Positions 58,101 to 64,000 of a DNA stretch of 64,000 bases are shown one piece after another. Below the pieces are notes generated by a model. That model was not told where the DNA came from. It saw only the letters and a program-made list of their open reading frames with translations, and searched no databases. This DNA comes from Nocardia brasiliensis ATCC 700358 (lineage in GTDB: Bacteria; Actinomycetota; Actinomycetes; Mycobacteriales; Mycobacteriaceae). The DNA is taken from NCBI RefSeq assembly GCF_000250675.2, contig NC_018681.1:4774001-4838000 (forward strand), in the 5' to 3' direction. Each line of letters starts with the position of its first letter. Positions within the stretch are counted from its first letter, which is position 1. A program made the translations under genes and the position numbers.

Positions 58101-61100
58101 GACCAGGTGCGCCACGTTGCCATGGGTGATGGCAACGCCTTTCGGGACACCGGTCGATCCCGACGTATAGATCACGTACGCGAGATGCTGCGGCGTCACC
58201 GCCCGCGCCGGCCCGGTTCGTCCCGTCCCGCGACCGGTCGCCGCGGGTGCGTCGAGTTGCAGCCGCGGCGTCGAGGTCTCGGGCAGCTCTGCACCGGTCA
58301 CCGAATCCGTTACCAGGACAACCGGATCCGCATCGGTGAGCACGAACGCGGAACGCTCCGACGGATACGCCGGATCGATGGGCAGGTAGCCGCCGCCGGC
58401 CCGCAGAACGCCCAGCAGTGTGACGATCAGGTCCACGGACCGCGGAAGCGCCACCGCCACCACGTCATCGGCTCCGACGCCACGCGCGACCAGCAGCGCG
58501 GCCAGGCGATCGGCCCGCGCGGCCAGTTCCCGGTAGGACACCTCCACCTCGCCGCAGATCACCGCGACGGCGTCCGGTGTGCGCGTGGCCTGCGCCTCGA
58601 ACAGCTCGGTCAGGGTGCCGCCGGACACCTCGAGCGCGGTGTCGTTCCAGCGGCGCAGCACCAGTTCGCGTTCGTCGGCACCGAGCAGATCGATCGAACC
58701 CACGGGGACATTCGCATCCGAGATCACCTGCCGCACTATGCGCGCCAGCTGCTCGGCCATCGCCTCGATAACGGGCCCGCGGAACAAGTCCGGGCGGTAC
58801 TCCAGGCGCAGTTGCAGTGCGGGGGCCGCGCCCGCGACGAGGGTCAGCGGATAGTGGGTCGGCGCGTCGGCCCGCAGCCCGGTGATGGCGAGACCGCTGC
58901 GGTCGGCCGCCGCGCCGATGCCGGTGTAGTCGACCGGATAGGACTCGAACCCGATCAGGCTGTCGAACAAGACATTCAGACCGACGGCCCGATGGATCTC
59001 GGCCAAACCGACATGCTGGCGGTCCAGCAGGGCGACCTGGCGCGCCTGCACGTCGGCCAGCAGGTCCGCGAGGCTGTCGCGCGGATCGAACCGCACCCGG
59101 ACCGGAACGGTGTCGATGAACAGCCCGACCATCGAGTCCACGTCCGGGATCTCCGGCGGGCGACCCGATACCGTGGCGCCGGCGACCACATCGTTGCGGC
59201 CGGTGGTCTTGGCGAGCAGGACGCCCCACACAGTCTGCACGACGGTGTTCACGGTGACGGCGAGTTCCTTAGCGCGCCGCGGCAGCGCGGCCGCGGTGTC
59301 CGCGTCCAGCGGCACCGCGATCTGCTCGACCTCTGCCGCGCCCACGTCGCCGCCCGGCCCGGCGAGCAGGGTCGGTTCCGCGAACCCGTCCAGCTCGTCG
59401 GCCCAGGCCCGGGCGTCCGCGTGCCCGTCGCGCTGCGCCAGCCAGGTCAGGAAGTGCCGGTAGTCCGGTGCTTGCGGCAGTGCATCGACTGCACCGTCGC
59501 TGCCGTAGAGGTGCAACAGGTCTCGGATCAGCAAGGGCAGCGACCAGCCGTCCAGCAGCACGTGGTGGGTGCTGAACAACAGCTCGGCGCGCGCGTCGGT
59601 CAACTGCACGAGCGTCAATCGCAGCAGCGGTGGCCGCGCCATGTCGAAATGCGTGTTCCGGTCCGCGAGCAGCAGCCGCTGCAAGGCGGCAGCGCGCGCA
59701 CTTTCGTCGAGCGCCCGCAGATCGACGGCGTGCCAGGGCAATTCGACCGCGTCCACGACGACCTGTACCGGCTCGCGTCGTACGCCTTCGACGTATCCCG
59801 CCCGCAGGTTCGGATGACGATCCAGCAGCGCGCGACCGGCCGCCCGCATCCTGTCCGGATCCACCTGTCCGGCCAGTTCGAACACCACCTGCATGTGATA
59901 GGCGTCGAACCCCGATTCGGCCAGCGCCCGATGGAACAGCAACCCCGACTGCATCGGCGTCGTCGGCCACACATCCACCAGGTGCGGGTACTCCGCCTCC
60001 AAGACCTCGATCTCGGCTTGGTCCAGCGCCACCAGCGGCAGATCGGACGGCGTCAGCCCGCCCGCGTCCGGTCCGGTGGCACACCGCGCGACACCGACGG
60101 CCGCGCGCCGCCACAGCTCGGCCAGTTCCGCGGTCTCGTCCCGCCGCAGCACGCCAGTGGGAGCCGCGAACACCGCTTGCAGGACAGGACCTTCGGGGGT
60201 GTCTACGACCAAGGTGGTGACATCCAGCGCCGCGAGCGCGGGCATCGCCGGATGCGGGGCCGCGGTGGCTGCCGCACTGTCCTGTGACGGCGTCCAGCCC
60301 GCACCTTGCCGACGGTCCGGCAGCAGATCACCGGAGGCCAACCGACCCAAATAGTTGAACCCGATCTGCCCGGTCGAATACTGCCGCAGCACTTCGGCAC
60401 TCGCCGGATCGAGATAGCGCAGCAGTCCGAATCCGATGCCCTTGTCCGGGACCGCGCGCAGCTGCTCCTTCACCGCTTTCACCACCGCGCTCGCGACCGG
60501 GCCGCCCGCGCAGAGTTGATCCCACTCGGCCACCCCGGCGCGCACCCGAACCGGGAACACGCTCGTGAACCAGCCGACGGTACTGGACAGTTCGGCACCC
60601 GGCACGGTGTCTTCTTCGCGGCCATGGCCTTCCAGCCGCAGCAGCACCGAATCGTCGCAGGCATCCCCGGCGTGCTCCGCGCACCGGCCGCGACTGTGCC
60701 GCCAATGGTGCACGGCCACGGTCAATGCCGCGACCAGACCGTCCTCGGCGCCGCTGTGGAACGCCGCGGGCAACGCGGTCAGCAGTGCCTCGGTCACCCG
60801 CACCGGCAGCTCGACCCGCACCTGCTCGACGGTCGCCATCACGTCCACGGCCGGGTCCAACGGCCGCGCGCCCAGCACCGGATCGGGACGTTCGAGTACC
60901 GCTCGCCACCACGGCAACTGGCCGGTCCACCGGGAGCCGGTCGCCTGTTCGGCCAGTCCGTGCGCCCAGCGGCGCACCGACGTGCCTGCCATCGGCAGCA
61001 CCGGCACCGCACCGGTTTCCACCTGCGCCCAGGCGGCGGCCAAGTCCGGCAACAGGATTCGCCAGGACACCCCGTCGATCACCAGATGGTGCGCGACGAT

Positions 61101-64000
61101 CGACAGCCGACCCGGCCGCGCGGGCCCGGCGTCGAACCAGACGAACTGCACCAGTACCCCGGCCGCCGGAGCGAGCCGGGCGACCGCGGCTTCGACCTGC
61201 GCGGCGCGCACCGCGGCGCACTCGTCGGCGTCCCGGTCCGCGACGTCCACGCGGTGCAGGAGGCTGCCCACGTCCACCGCGCCGACCGGTGGCACTTCGA
61301 GCCCCGCGCCGCGCTCGTCGTCGACCAGCCGCGCCCGCAACACATCATGGCGATCCAGCACCGCGGTCAAGGTCGCCAGCAAACCCGCGCGATCGATCCC
61401 CAGCGGCAGCTCGAGCAACAGCGACTGCGTGAAACTCTCGAAACCCGAACCCAGTTCCCGGACGAAACGCGCGACAGGCAGCAACGGCAGCCACCCCACA
61501 CCACCGCCGGGCAACTCCGTCAGCACCGTGCCGTCGACGCCGCGCTCGACCGCGACCGCCGCCAGGCCCGCCGCCGTCCGATACTCGAACACCTCGCGCG
61601 GGCTGATCCGCACCCCGCGTTCCCGCGCCCGCGAGACGACCTGGATGGACCGGATGCTGTCGCCGCCCAACTCGAAGAAACTGTCGTCGACTCCGACCTT
61701 CTCGACCCCGAGCACCTCCGCGAACACGGTCGCCAGCACTTGTTCCGGTGCGGTCCGCGGCGCTTGATAGCGGGCCGAGGAGACGAACTCGGGGTCCGGC
61801 AGCGCGGCGCGATCGAGTTTGCCGTTCGCGGTCAGGGGCAGGGCGTCCAGCACCGTCACCACCGCGGGCACCATGAACTCCGGCAGTCGCGCGGCGACGA
61901 AGCCGCGCACCTCGGCGCCGTCCAGCTCGTGTTCGGCACCGGTAGCGACCACGTAGCCCACCAGCTGGTTGCCTCCGGTCTCGGTCGCGCGGGCGAGTAC
62001 CACCGCCTGCGTCACCGAAGGATGCTGTGCCAGAGCGGCTTCCACCTCGCCGGGCTCGACCCGGAACCCGCGGATCTTCACCTGATCGTCGGCCCGGCCC
62101 ACGAACTCCAGCACGCCCGCGGCGGTCCAGCGCACGACGTCGCCGGTGCGGTACAGCCGCCCGCCGGCCGGATCGAACGGGTCGGCGACGAACCGCGCCG
62201 CCGTCAGCCCCGCTCGGCCCTGGTAGCCGCGCGCCAATTGCGCACCGGCCACATACAATTCACCGGGCACGCCCAGCGGCACCGGGTTCAGCCACGAATC
62301 GAGCACGTACACCCGCGTATTGGGCACCGGTCGACCGATCGGGATCGCGCCGATCGCGTCCGGTTCGGCGTCGTGGTCGGTCACGCACGCCGTGGTCTCG
62401 GTGGGTCCGTAGCCGTTCATGATCTGCAAACCGGCAGCGTGTGCAGTCGCCTTGCGGACTACACCCGCGGTCAGCTCGGCGCCGCCGGCGATGATCCGGC
62501 GCAGCGACCGCAACGGGGTGGCGGGCAACGACTCCCCGTGTTCCAGCAGTGCGGCAAGCAGTGGCGGCGTCGCGAACATCTTCGTCACCGAGCCGGTCTC
62601 GATGAGCCGGGCCAGCTCCGCCGGATCCGAGCGCTCGGCACCGGCCAGCACGAGAGTCGCGCCACCGCACAGCGCGGGCCAGATCTCATAGGTGGACGCG
62701 TCGAACGCGATCGAGGAGTGCACCAGCACCCGCTCGCCGACCTCGATCGACCACGCCTGCGCCACCAGGTGCACCACGTTGCGCTGCGTGACGCCAACGC
62801 CTTTCGGCACGCCGGTGGAACCGGAGGTGTAGATCACGTACGCCAGGTTCTGCGGGTGCGGCAACCGCTCGACGTCCGTGCCCGCAGGCCACTCACTGTC
62901 CAGGCACAGTTGTGGCGTCGCCGAGTCGGGCAACAGCGGCGCGGTCGCGGAGTCGGTCAGCACGACGACGGGCGCGGCGTCGGTAAGCACGAACCGGAGC
63001 CGATCCGCGGGGTACGCCGGATCGATCGGCAAGTATCCGCCGCCCGCTTTCAGCACGCCGAGCAGCGCCACGATCAGCTCCGCCGTCCGCGGCAGGGCCA
63101 CGGCGACCACGGCATCCGGGCGGACGCCCTGCGCGACGAGGAGCTGTGCGAGCCGGTCGGCGCGCGCATCGAGTTCACGGTAGGACAGCTCGACCTCCGC
63201 GCAGACGACCGCGATCGCCTCCGGCGTGCGGGCGGCCTGTGCCTCGAACAGTCCGGCCACCGTGGTCTCCGGGACGTCGGCGCTGCCACCGTTCCACCGG
63301 CGCACCATCGCATCCCGTTCGCCGGGTTCGAGCACGTCGAGGCGGCCGACGGGCCGGTCCGGGACGGCGGTCACCTGCCGCAGCACGCGCAGCAGCCGCG
63401 CCACCATCGTCTCGACCGTGGCCCGGTCGAAGAGTTCGGTCGCGTATTCCACCAGGCCGCTCCACTGCTGACCGGCGGGTGCGTCGGCGATGTTGAAGAA
63501 CAGATCGAAGCGCGCGACGCCCAGCGACACGTCGTAGGGCGCGAACTCGGTGCCGTGCAGGTCGAACGTCGGCAAGGTGTTGTTCTGGAAGGCCAGCGAC
63601 ACCTGGAACAGCGGATGATGCGCGGCCGAGCGCACCGGATTCAGCAGTTCCACCAGCAATTCGAACGGAATGTCCTGATTCTCGTAGGCGGCAAGGGCTT
63701 TCGCCCGGACCTGAGCGACGATCTCCGCGAACGACGCGGCGGGCGTGACGGCCGTCCGCAGCACCCAGGTGTTCACGAAGAAGCCCACCAGATCGGCCAG
63801 TGCCTCATCGGTGCGCCCGGCGATCGGCGAGCCGATCGGAATGTCCTCGCCCGCACCGAGTTCGAACAGCAACACCGCCAAGGCCGCCTGCAACACCATC
63901 GAGACGGTCGCGCCCGCATCCGCCGCCGAGCGTTCCACCGCGGCGCGCGTCGCGGGATCGATGCCGAACGCCACCACGTCGCCGCGATAGCCGGCGACCC
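47049..64000 (-). CDS. Giant multimodular NRPS (3' part; 5' end outside the window)
   Basis: More than 5,640 aa visible, open to the right edge. The order is (partial C)-A-T-E, C-A-T-E, C-A-T, C-A[MT]-T-TE. Carriers before E domains read FFELGGDSIRSIQ, the others GGHSLLATRL. E domains are recognised by HHLVIDG/HHLVVDG with FNYLGR. The condensation domains after them carry HHVLLDGWS, and the third full one HHIAGDGWS with LSFAQRRLWF at its start. The last A domain has a SAM methyltransferase (VLEIGVGSGLLMSQL) inserted before its A9-A10 part. The TE has GWSYGG. The chain therefore ends with two residues expected in D form, one L residue, and one N-methylated residue, released by the TE. The product is unknown. 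It is separated from the PBD cluster by about 15 kb of unrelated genes. Confidence 0.93.
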   Translation of the reverse strand, partial: VAGYRGDVVAFGIDPATRAAVERSAADAGATVSMVLQAALAVLLFELGAGEDIPIGSPIAGRTDEALADLVGFFVNTWVLRTAVTPAASFAEIVAQVRAKALAAYENQDIPFELLVELLNPVRSAAHHPLFQVSLAFQNNTLPTFDLHGTEFAPYDVSLGVARFDLFFNIADAPAGQQWSGLVEYATELFDRATVETMVARLLRVLRQVTAVPDRPVGRLDVLEPGERDAMVRRWNGGSADVPETTVAGLFEAQAARTPEAIAVVCAEVELSYRELDARADRLAQLLVAQGVRPDAVVAVALPRTAELIVALLGVLKAGGGYLPIDPAYPADRLRFVLTDAAPVVVLTDSATAPLLPDSATPQLCLDSEWPAGTDVERLPHPQNLAYVIYTSGSTGVPKGVGVTQRNVVHLVAQAWSIEVGERVLVHSSIAFDASTYEIWPALCGGATLVLAGAERSDPAELARLIETGSVTKMFATPPLLAALLEHGESLPATPLRSLRRIIAGGAELTAGVVRKATAHAAGLQIMNGYGPTETTACVTDHDAEPDAIGAIPIGRPVPNTRVYVLDSWLNPVPLGVPGELYVAGAQLARGYQGRAGLTAARFVADPFDPAGGRLYRTGDVVRWTAAGVLEFVGRADDQVKIRGFRVEPGEVEAALAQHPSVTQAVVLARATETGGNQLVGYVVATGAEHELDGAEVRGFVAARLPEFMVPAVVTVLDALPLTANGKLDRAALPDPEFVSSARYQAPRTAPEQVLATVFAEVLGVEKVGVDDSFFELGGDSIRSIQVVSRARERGVRISPREVFEYRTAAGLAAVAVERGVDGTVLTELPGGGVGWLPLLPVARFVRELGSGFESFTQSLLLELPLGIDRAGLLATLTAVLDRHDVLRARLVDDERGAGLEVPPVGAVDVGSLLHRVDVADRDADECAAVRAAQVEAAVARLAPAAGVLVQFVWFDAGPARPGRLSIVAHHLVIDGVSWRILLPDLAAAWAQVETGAVPVLPMAGTSVRRWAHGLAEQATGSRWTGQLPWWRAVLERPDPVLGARPLDPAVDVMATVEQVRVELPVRVTEALLTALPAAFHSGAEDGLVAALTVAVHHWRHSRGRCAEHAGDACDDSVLLRLEGHGREEDTVPGAELSSTVGWFTSVFPVRVRAGVAEWDQLCAGGPVASAVVKAVKEQLRAVPDKGIGFGLLRYLDPASAEVLRQYSTGQIGFNYLGRLASGDLLPDRRQGAGWTPSQDSAAATAAPHPAMPALAALDVTTLVVDTPEGPVLQAVFAAPTGVLRRDETAELAELWRRAAVGVARCATGPDAGGLTPSDLPLVALDQAEIEVLEAEYPHLVDVWPTTPMQSGLLFHRALAESGFDAYHMQVVFELAGQVDPDRMRAAGRALLDRHPNLRAGYVEGVRREPVQVVVDAVELPWHAVDLRALDESARAAALQRLLLADRNTHFDMARPPLLRLTLVQLTDARAELLFSTHHVLLDGWSLPLLIRDLLHLYGSDGAVDALPQAPDYRHFLTWLAQRDGHADARAWADELDGFAEPTLLAGPGGDVGAAEVEQIAVPLDADTAAALPRRAKELAVTVNTVVQTVWGVLLAKTTGRNDVVAGATVSGRPPEIPDVDSMVGLFIDTVPVRVRFDPRDSLADLLADVQARQVALLDRQHVGLAEIHRAVGLNVLFDSLIGFESYPVDYTGIGAAADRSGLAITGLRADAPTHYPLTLVAGAAPALQLRLEYRPDLFRGPVIEAMAEQLARIVRQVISDANVPVGSIDLLGADERELVLRRWNDTALEVSGGTLTELFEAQATRTPDAVAVICGEVEVSYRELAARADRLAALLVARGVGADDVVAVALPRSVDLIVTLLGVLRAGGGYLPIDPAYPSERSAFVLTDADPVVLVTDSVTGAELPETSTPRLQLDAPAATGRGTGRTGPARAVTPQHLAYVIYTSGSTGVPKGVAITHGNVAHLVAQAWFAGPGERVLVHSSIAFDASTYEIWPALCGGATLVLATGERSDPAEITQVVRDRSVTKMFATPPLLSALADFAKSLPGNPLRSLIQVNTGADTVTSGLVHTLRAGCAGLRVDNLYGPTEATVDVTSFVVPARIDGAAVPIGAPVANTRVYVLDPWLTPVPIGTAGELYVSGAQLARGYRGRAGLTAQRFVADPFGPAGGRLYRTGDVVRWNDAGQLEFAGRIDDQVKIRGFRVEPGEVETVLAQHPSVAQAVIQARAGDRGGKQLIGYVVADRTGPSAGELDVGEVRRFAAERLPDYMVPTAVLVLESMPLTASGKVDRRALPEPELSSSVAYRAPRTRQERLLAEVFAEVLGLDRVGVDDSFFELGGDSIRSIQVVSRARELGVEISPREVFEQRTAAALATVALTRDVAAPVLAELPGGGVGWLPLLPVARFVRELGAGFDSFTQSLLLELPVGIDRAGLVATLTAVLDRHDVLRARLVDDERGAGLEVAPPGAVDVDRVLHRVETAAFAAHPADRAEVIVAQVAAAVGRMMPAAGVMVQFVWFDHGPHHPGLLSFVAHHLVVDGVSWRILLPDLASAWQEVAAGVVAPVLPGVGTSMRRWAHGLADEANRPERVAEMSWWRAVLDGPDPALGSRALDPLIDVMSTVEHVEVRMPVQVTETLLTALPAVFHGGVEDGLLAALAAAVTRWRAGRGAGADSVLIRLEGHGRQEDTVAGADLSRTVGWFTSMFPVRLRADAEAWDQLCAGGPAAGALFKSVKEQLRAIPGKGLGYGLLRYLNPETEAVLQAFSAGQLGFNYLGRFTSADLLPARLRGAGWTPAVDGEQLITPLDPAMSERPAIAVLDVNAMVIDTAAGPVLQAVFAAPAGVLPEHEIRELSELWRDAATGLARHAGLGVGGLTPSDLPLVTLTQTEIEALEARYPRLVDVWPLTSMQSGLLFHQVLAGAGFDAYHMQVVFGLAGAVDSERMRAAGQGLLDRYPNLRVGFVTDGQGDSVQAVLDAVELPWRVVDLRSTPASARRAALDRLLDEDRRTHFEVTQPPLLRLTLVPMTDDRCELILTAHHVLLDGWSLPLLLRDLLHLYGSRGDQTALPQPPAYREFLKWWHRRDSRAARQAWAQELDGVTEPTLLAGNDGGAADGVAHVAVPLSAATAAGLNRRAGALGVTLNTVVQAGWGMLLAATTGRRDVLTGATVSGRPPAIPGVDAMVGLFINTVPVRVRFGTRDTIADLLTDLQARQVALLDQHHIGLTEIHQVTGLNVLFDTLIGFESYPVDQSGIGAAAGTSGITIADLHPYSPSHYPLTFIANGGPVLDLHLEYRTDVFGRAEVEALAARLVRIFEQVVRDPEVPVVAIDLLGAEERESVLRRWNSAVAAIPERTITEQFRARAAANPDAVAVVCADAELSYRDLDLWSENLARVLVSKGVCPDSVVAVALPRSAELLVALLAVLKAGGAYLPIDPAYPSDRLAFILADAEPTVLVTDHATAAALPHGATPRLYLDTLDTGQHLDGGDLPTRVRPEHLAYVIYTSGSTGVPKGVAITHRNVVSFAAQPVWQGGAHEAVLLHSSVAFDASTYEIWVPLLGGGRVVVAPPERTDIAALGRMMLAHRVSAAFITTRLFELFIEHCPEALGALRQVWAGGEELPAQVLARALRACPETRVVNGYGPTETTTFATCRGFESADGSVAAVVPIGAALANMRAFVLDPWLRPVPVGVTGELYVAGEQLGRGYHGRPGATAAQFVADPFDPAGGRLYRTGDVVRWDSTGELAYVGRVDDQVKIRGFRIEPGEVETALAQHPSVARAVVLARDTGIGGKQLIGYAVPADPADRLDGAQLREFIAGRLPEYMVPAAVLVLDRVPLTANGKLDRAALPVPELLSALPYRAPGTERERVLSELFGEVLGRDRIGLDDNFFELGGHSLLATRLISRIRVELGVEVPIRAVFDAPTVARLADRLDPAARVRPALTAGPRPDVVPLSFAQRRLWFIHRLEGPSATYNIPLAVRLRGVDVAALTAAIGDVVARHETLRTVFVETDGVPGQRVLAAAGVEVPVQLTEVSPDEVDAAVTAAVRFGFDLSTQIPIRVTVLRSGPGEYVLVLLIHHIAGDGWSMTPLLRDLATAYTARVDGRVPGWDPLPVQYVDYTLWQQELLGAPADPDSALARQFDYWRAELDGLPEQLRLPTDRPRPRVASYRGDMVVFGIDAETRSGVQRLAVREGATVSMVLQSALAVLLFELGAGEDIPIGAPIAGRTDAALTDLIGFFVNTWVLRARVTPAASFTDLVGAIRAKALAAYENQDAPFELLVEMLNPVRSAAQHPLFQVSLAFQNNALPTLEFAGVEFEPYHASTATARFDLFFNIADAPAGQPWGAFIEYATDLFDHTTVEAIATRFVRVLRQVVANPGAPVGSIDVLGDEERDLVVHAWNDTAVALEPDLTLVDLFRRRVEATPEAVAVVCAGTELSYRELDVRANQLARVLASRGVGPDSVVAVALPRSADLIVALLAIVQAGGGYLPIDPGYPADRLAFILADAAPVVVLTDSATAAVLPQTATPRVELEAITTSEADHADRFDPPRPQNLAYVIYTSGSTGVPKGVGITHRNVVNLVAQAWSTGLSDRVLVHSSIAFDASTYEIWPALCGGAALVMASAQRSDPAEITRLVQTAAVTKMFATPPLLAALVEYSEALPGKPFQSLRQVNTGADSLSAGLVEALRATCGVSRIDNLYGPTEATVDVTSYVVPGAVSGATVPIGAPVANTRVYVLDSWLSPVPVGVAGELYVAGAKLARGYLGRSGLTAARFVADPFDPAGGRLYRTGDVVRWTAAGVLEFAGRADDQVKIRGFRVEPGEVESVLAQHPSVAQAVVLARATGTGGKQLVGYVVADKAGPVVGEDELVGQWRRVYDDLYSGVTGGAEAAAEPGDEPARADELASDFGGWNSSYTGAPIPLAQMREWRAATVDRIRELGPRRVLEIGVGSGLLMSQLAPECAEYWATDLSAETIGKLRDQLARVDAGWAANVFLSARPADDPAGLPECHFDTVVLNSVVQYFPSQAYLSKVLEQVLRVLAPGGAVFVGDVRNFALLTEFTTAVQLVRHGGADAVAVRERVRRDIAAEQELLLAPEYFTALGRECGFDAVDIELKRGHSVNELNRYRYDVVLWKAPAQPLSVADLPKAGYRDYDWLCALLRNGHSDGLRITGIPHAGLVGEVAAAELIRGGQPVPDEPESLSKAVGFEGTLDRAVRPDTGLLPEELHVLGSAQGYTTAVTWSATTGYMDAVFLDAETRDGRPLADVYEPTASPAACANNPQAGLLAAAVRRWAGDRLPEFMVPATVLVLDALPLTANGKLDRAALPDPELLSANEYRAPRTEREQTVAELFAEILGVGRVGIDDDFFALGGHSLLATRLTSRIRATLGVEVPVRVVFDAPTVAQLVPRLDEGATAGTDFDPVLLLKSSGGQQPLWCLHPGGGLGWFYQQLGGHLPDRPVYAIQSRGLDGGPVAASFGEMVADYIDRIVALQDEGPYYLLGWSYGGIVAHALACELTRRGREVGFLGILDSKPPVASDDDPDISEEQAMAGIRDWAADRFGEQLESPVIQRLVAQATKVLINNSTLLDGFTSPFFDGDLTVFGAAIDEEGNRTTDAAAEFEQAWRPHVGGRIDVREVDCAHGDFDRPENMHRVGRMLNELL
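52190..55394 (-). other. Giant NRPS, third module: C-A-T
   Basis: Boundaries are approximate. C domain with HHVLLDGWS near 54,890. A domain with FDASTYEIW, QVWAGGEEL and NGYGPTETTTFATC. The carrier is GGHSLLATRL near 52,350, with no tailoring domain. Confidence 0.85.
55395..60074 (-). other. Giant NRPS, second module: C-A-T-E
   Basis: Boundaries are approximate. The C domain (HHVLLDGWS near 59,555) follows an E domain, so it should accept a D-configured donor. A domain pocket segments: FDASTYEIW, QVNTGAD, DNLYGPTEATVDV. Carrier near 57,000. E domain with HHLVVDG near 56,400. Confidence 0.85.
56621..56702. repeat. 82-bp exact direct repeat, copy in the second E domain
   Basis: Identical base for base to 61295-61376. 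Both copies encode the same stretch near the start of an E domain, and high but imperfect similarity continues on both sides. Confidence 0.93.
60075..64000 (-). other. Giant NRPS, first visible module: C (partial)-A-T-E
   Basis: Boundaries are approximate. The C-domain C-terminal half begins at the window edge (FFVNTWVL, ELLVELLNPVRSAAHHPLFQ). A domain: FDASTYEIW, IIAGGAEL, NGYGPTETTACVT. Carrier GGDSIRSIQ near 61,680. E domain with HHLVIDG near 61,085 and FNYLGRL near 60,350. The substrate is not assignable. Confidence 0.85.
61295..61376. repeat. 82-bp exact direct repeat, copy in the first E domain
   Basis: Identical to 56621-56702, and 4,674 bp away from it within the same gene. It is a possible footprint of recent recombination or gene conversion between modules. 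Confidence 0.93.

Noticed and set aside
47049..64000. The giant NRPS as part of the PBD cluster
   Set aside because: About 15 kb of unrelated transport, redox and stress genes and a terminator separate them, and the PBD assembly line is already complete.

Overview
The window is very GC-rich, uses many GTG and TTG starts, and is packed with genes that mostly overlap by 4 bp or sit a few bases apart. The gene content is that of an actinomycete: two F420-type enzyme families, a mycothiol-dependent-type DinB/maleylpyruvate isomerase homologue, DUF1206 and large NRPSs. A Nocardia-like or other mycolic-acid actinomycete is my best guess, but the genus is inference. No RNA gene, IS element, phage gene or CRISPR array was seen. 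No gene-free stretch exceeds 300 bases.

Positions 1-32,270 hold a complete pyrrolo[1,4]benzodiazepine (PBD) biosynthetic cluster of the anthramycin type. A minus-strand block running from 16,964 down to 2,253 is one long, translationally coupled operon of eleven genes. Its first four genes belong to the tyrosine branch: L-DOPA 2,3-dioxygenase, tyrosine 3-hydroxylase, F420-dependent reductase and PhzF-like isomerase. Next come tryptophan/kynurenine-branch genes: kynureninase, tryptophan 2,3-dioxygenase, C-methyltransferase and kynurenine formamidase. The block ends with the assembly line (aryl-activating A-T protein, then C-A-T-reductase protein) and kynurenine 3-monooxygenase. A second block on the plus strand (19,912-29,891) carries an FAD oxidoreductase, the gamma-glutamyltransferase-like C-C hydrolase, the side-chain C-methyltransferase, and then P450, alcohol dehydrogenase, aldehyde dehydrogenase and glutamine amidotransferase. 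The last four are in the order needed to turn a terminal methyl into a carboxamide. The predicted product is 4-methyl-3-hydroxyanthranilate joined to a three-carbon-substituted dihydropyrrole carboxylate that bears an unsaturated amide, released as an aldehyde that cyclises. That is an anthramycin/mazethramycin/porothramycin-like compound.

Self-protection is provided by a UvrA-like protein (29,936-32,227), an MFS exporter and a two-domain VOC protein. A MarR regulator (19,280) is divergent from the VOC-MFS pair. The marR/VOC intergenic region and the uvrA-like promoter share a 12-base sequence inside inverted repeats, so the MarR protein probably controls one resistance regulon. A flavin amine oxidase and an atypical OmpR-family response regulator lie at the left edge.

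From about 32.3 to 47.0 kb the genes look like ordinary chromosome: a short-chain fatty acid transporter homologue, an F420 (Ddn-type) nitroreductase, a DoxX/DODA pair divergent from a second MarR regulator with two palindromic operators, an aldo/keto reductase, a CPBP protease, a TauD-like dioxygenase, a four-gene OpuC-type osmoprotectant ABC transporter, DUF1206, and a DinB-like protein.

From 47,049 to the right edge, on the minus strand, lies the 3' part of a second, giant NRPS. Four modules are visible. Two have epimerization domains, and the last has a methyltransferase embedded in its A domain followed by a thioesterase. Its 5' end is outside the window.
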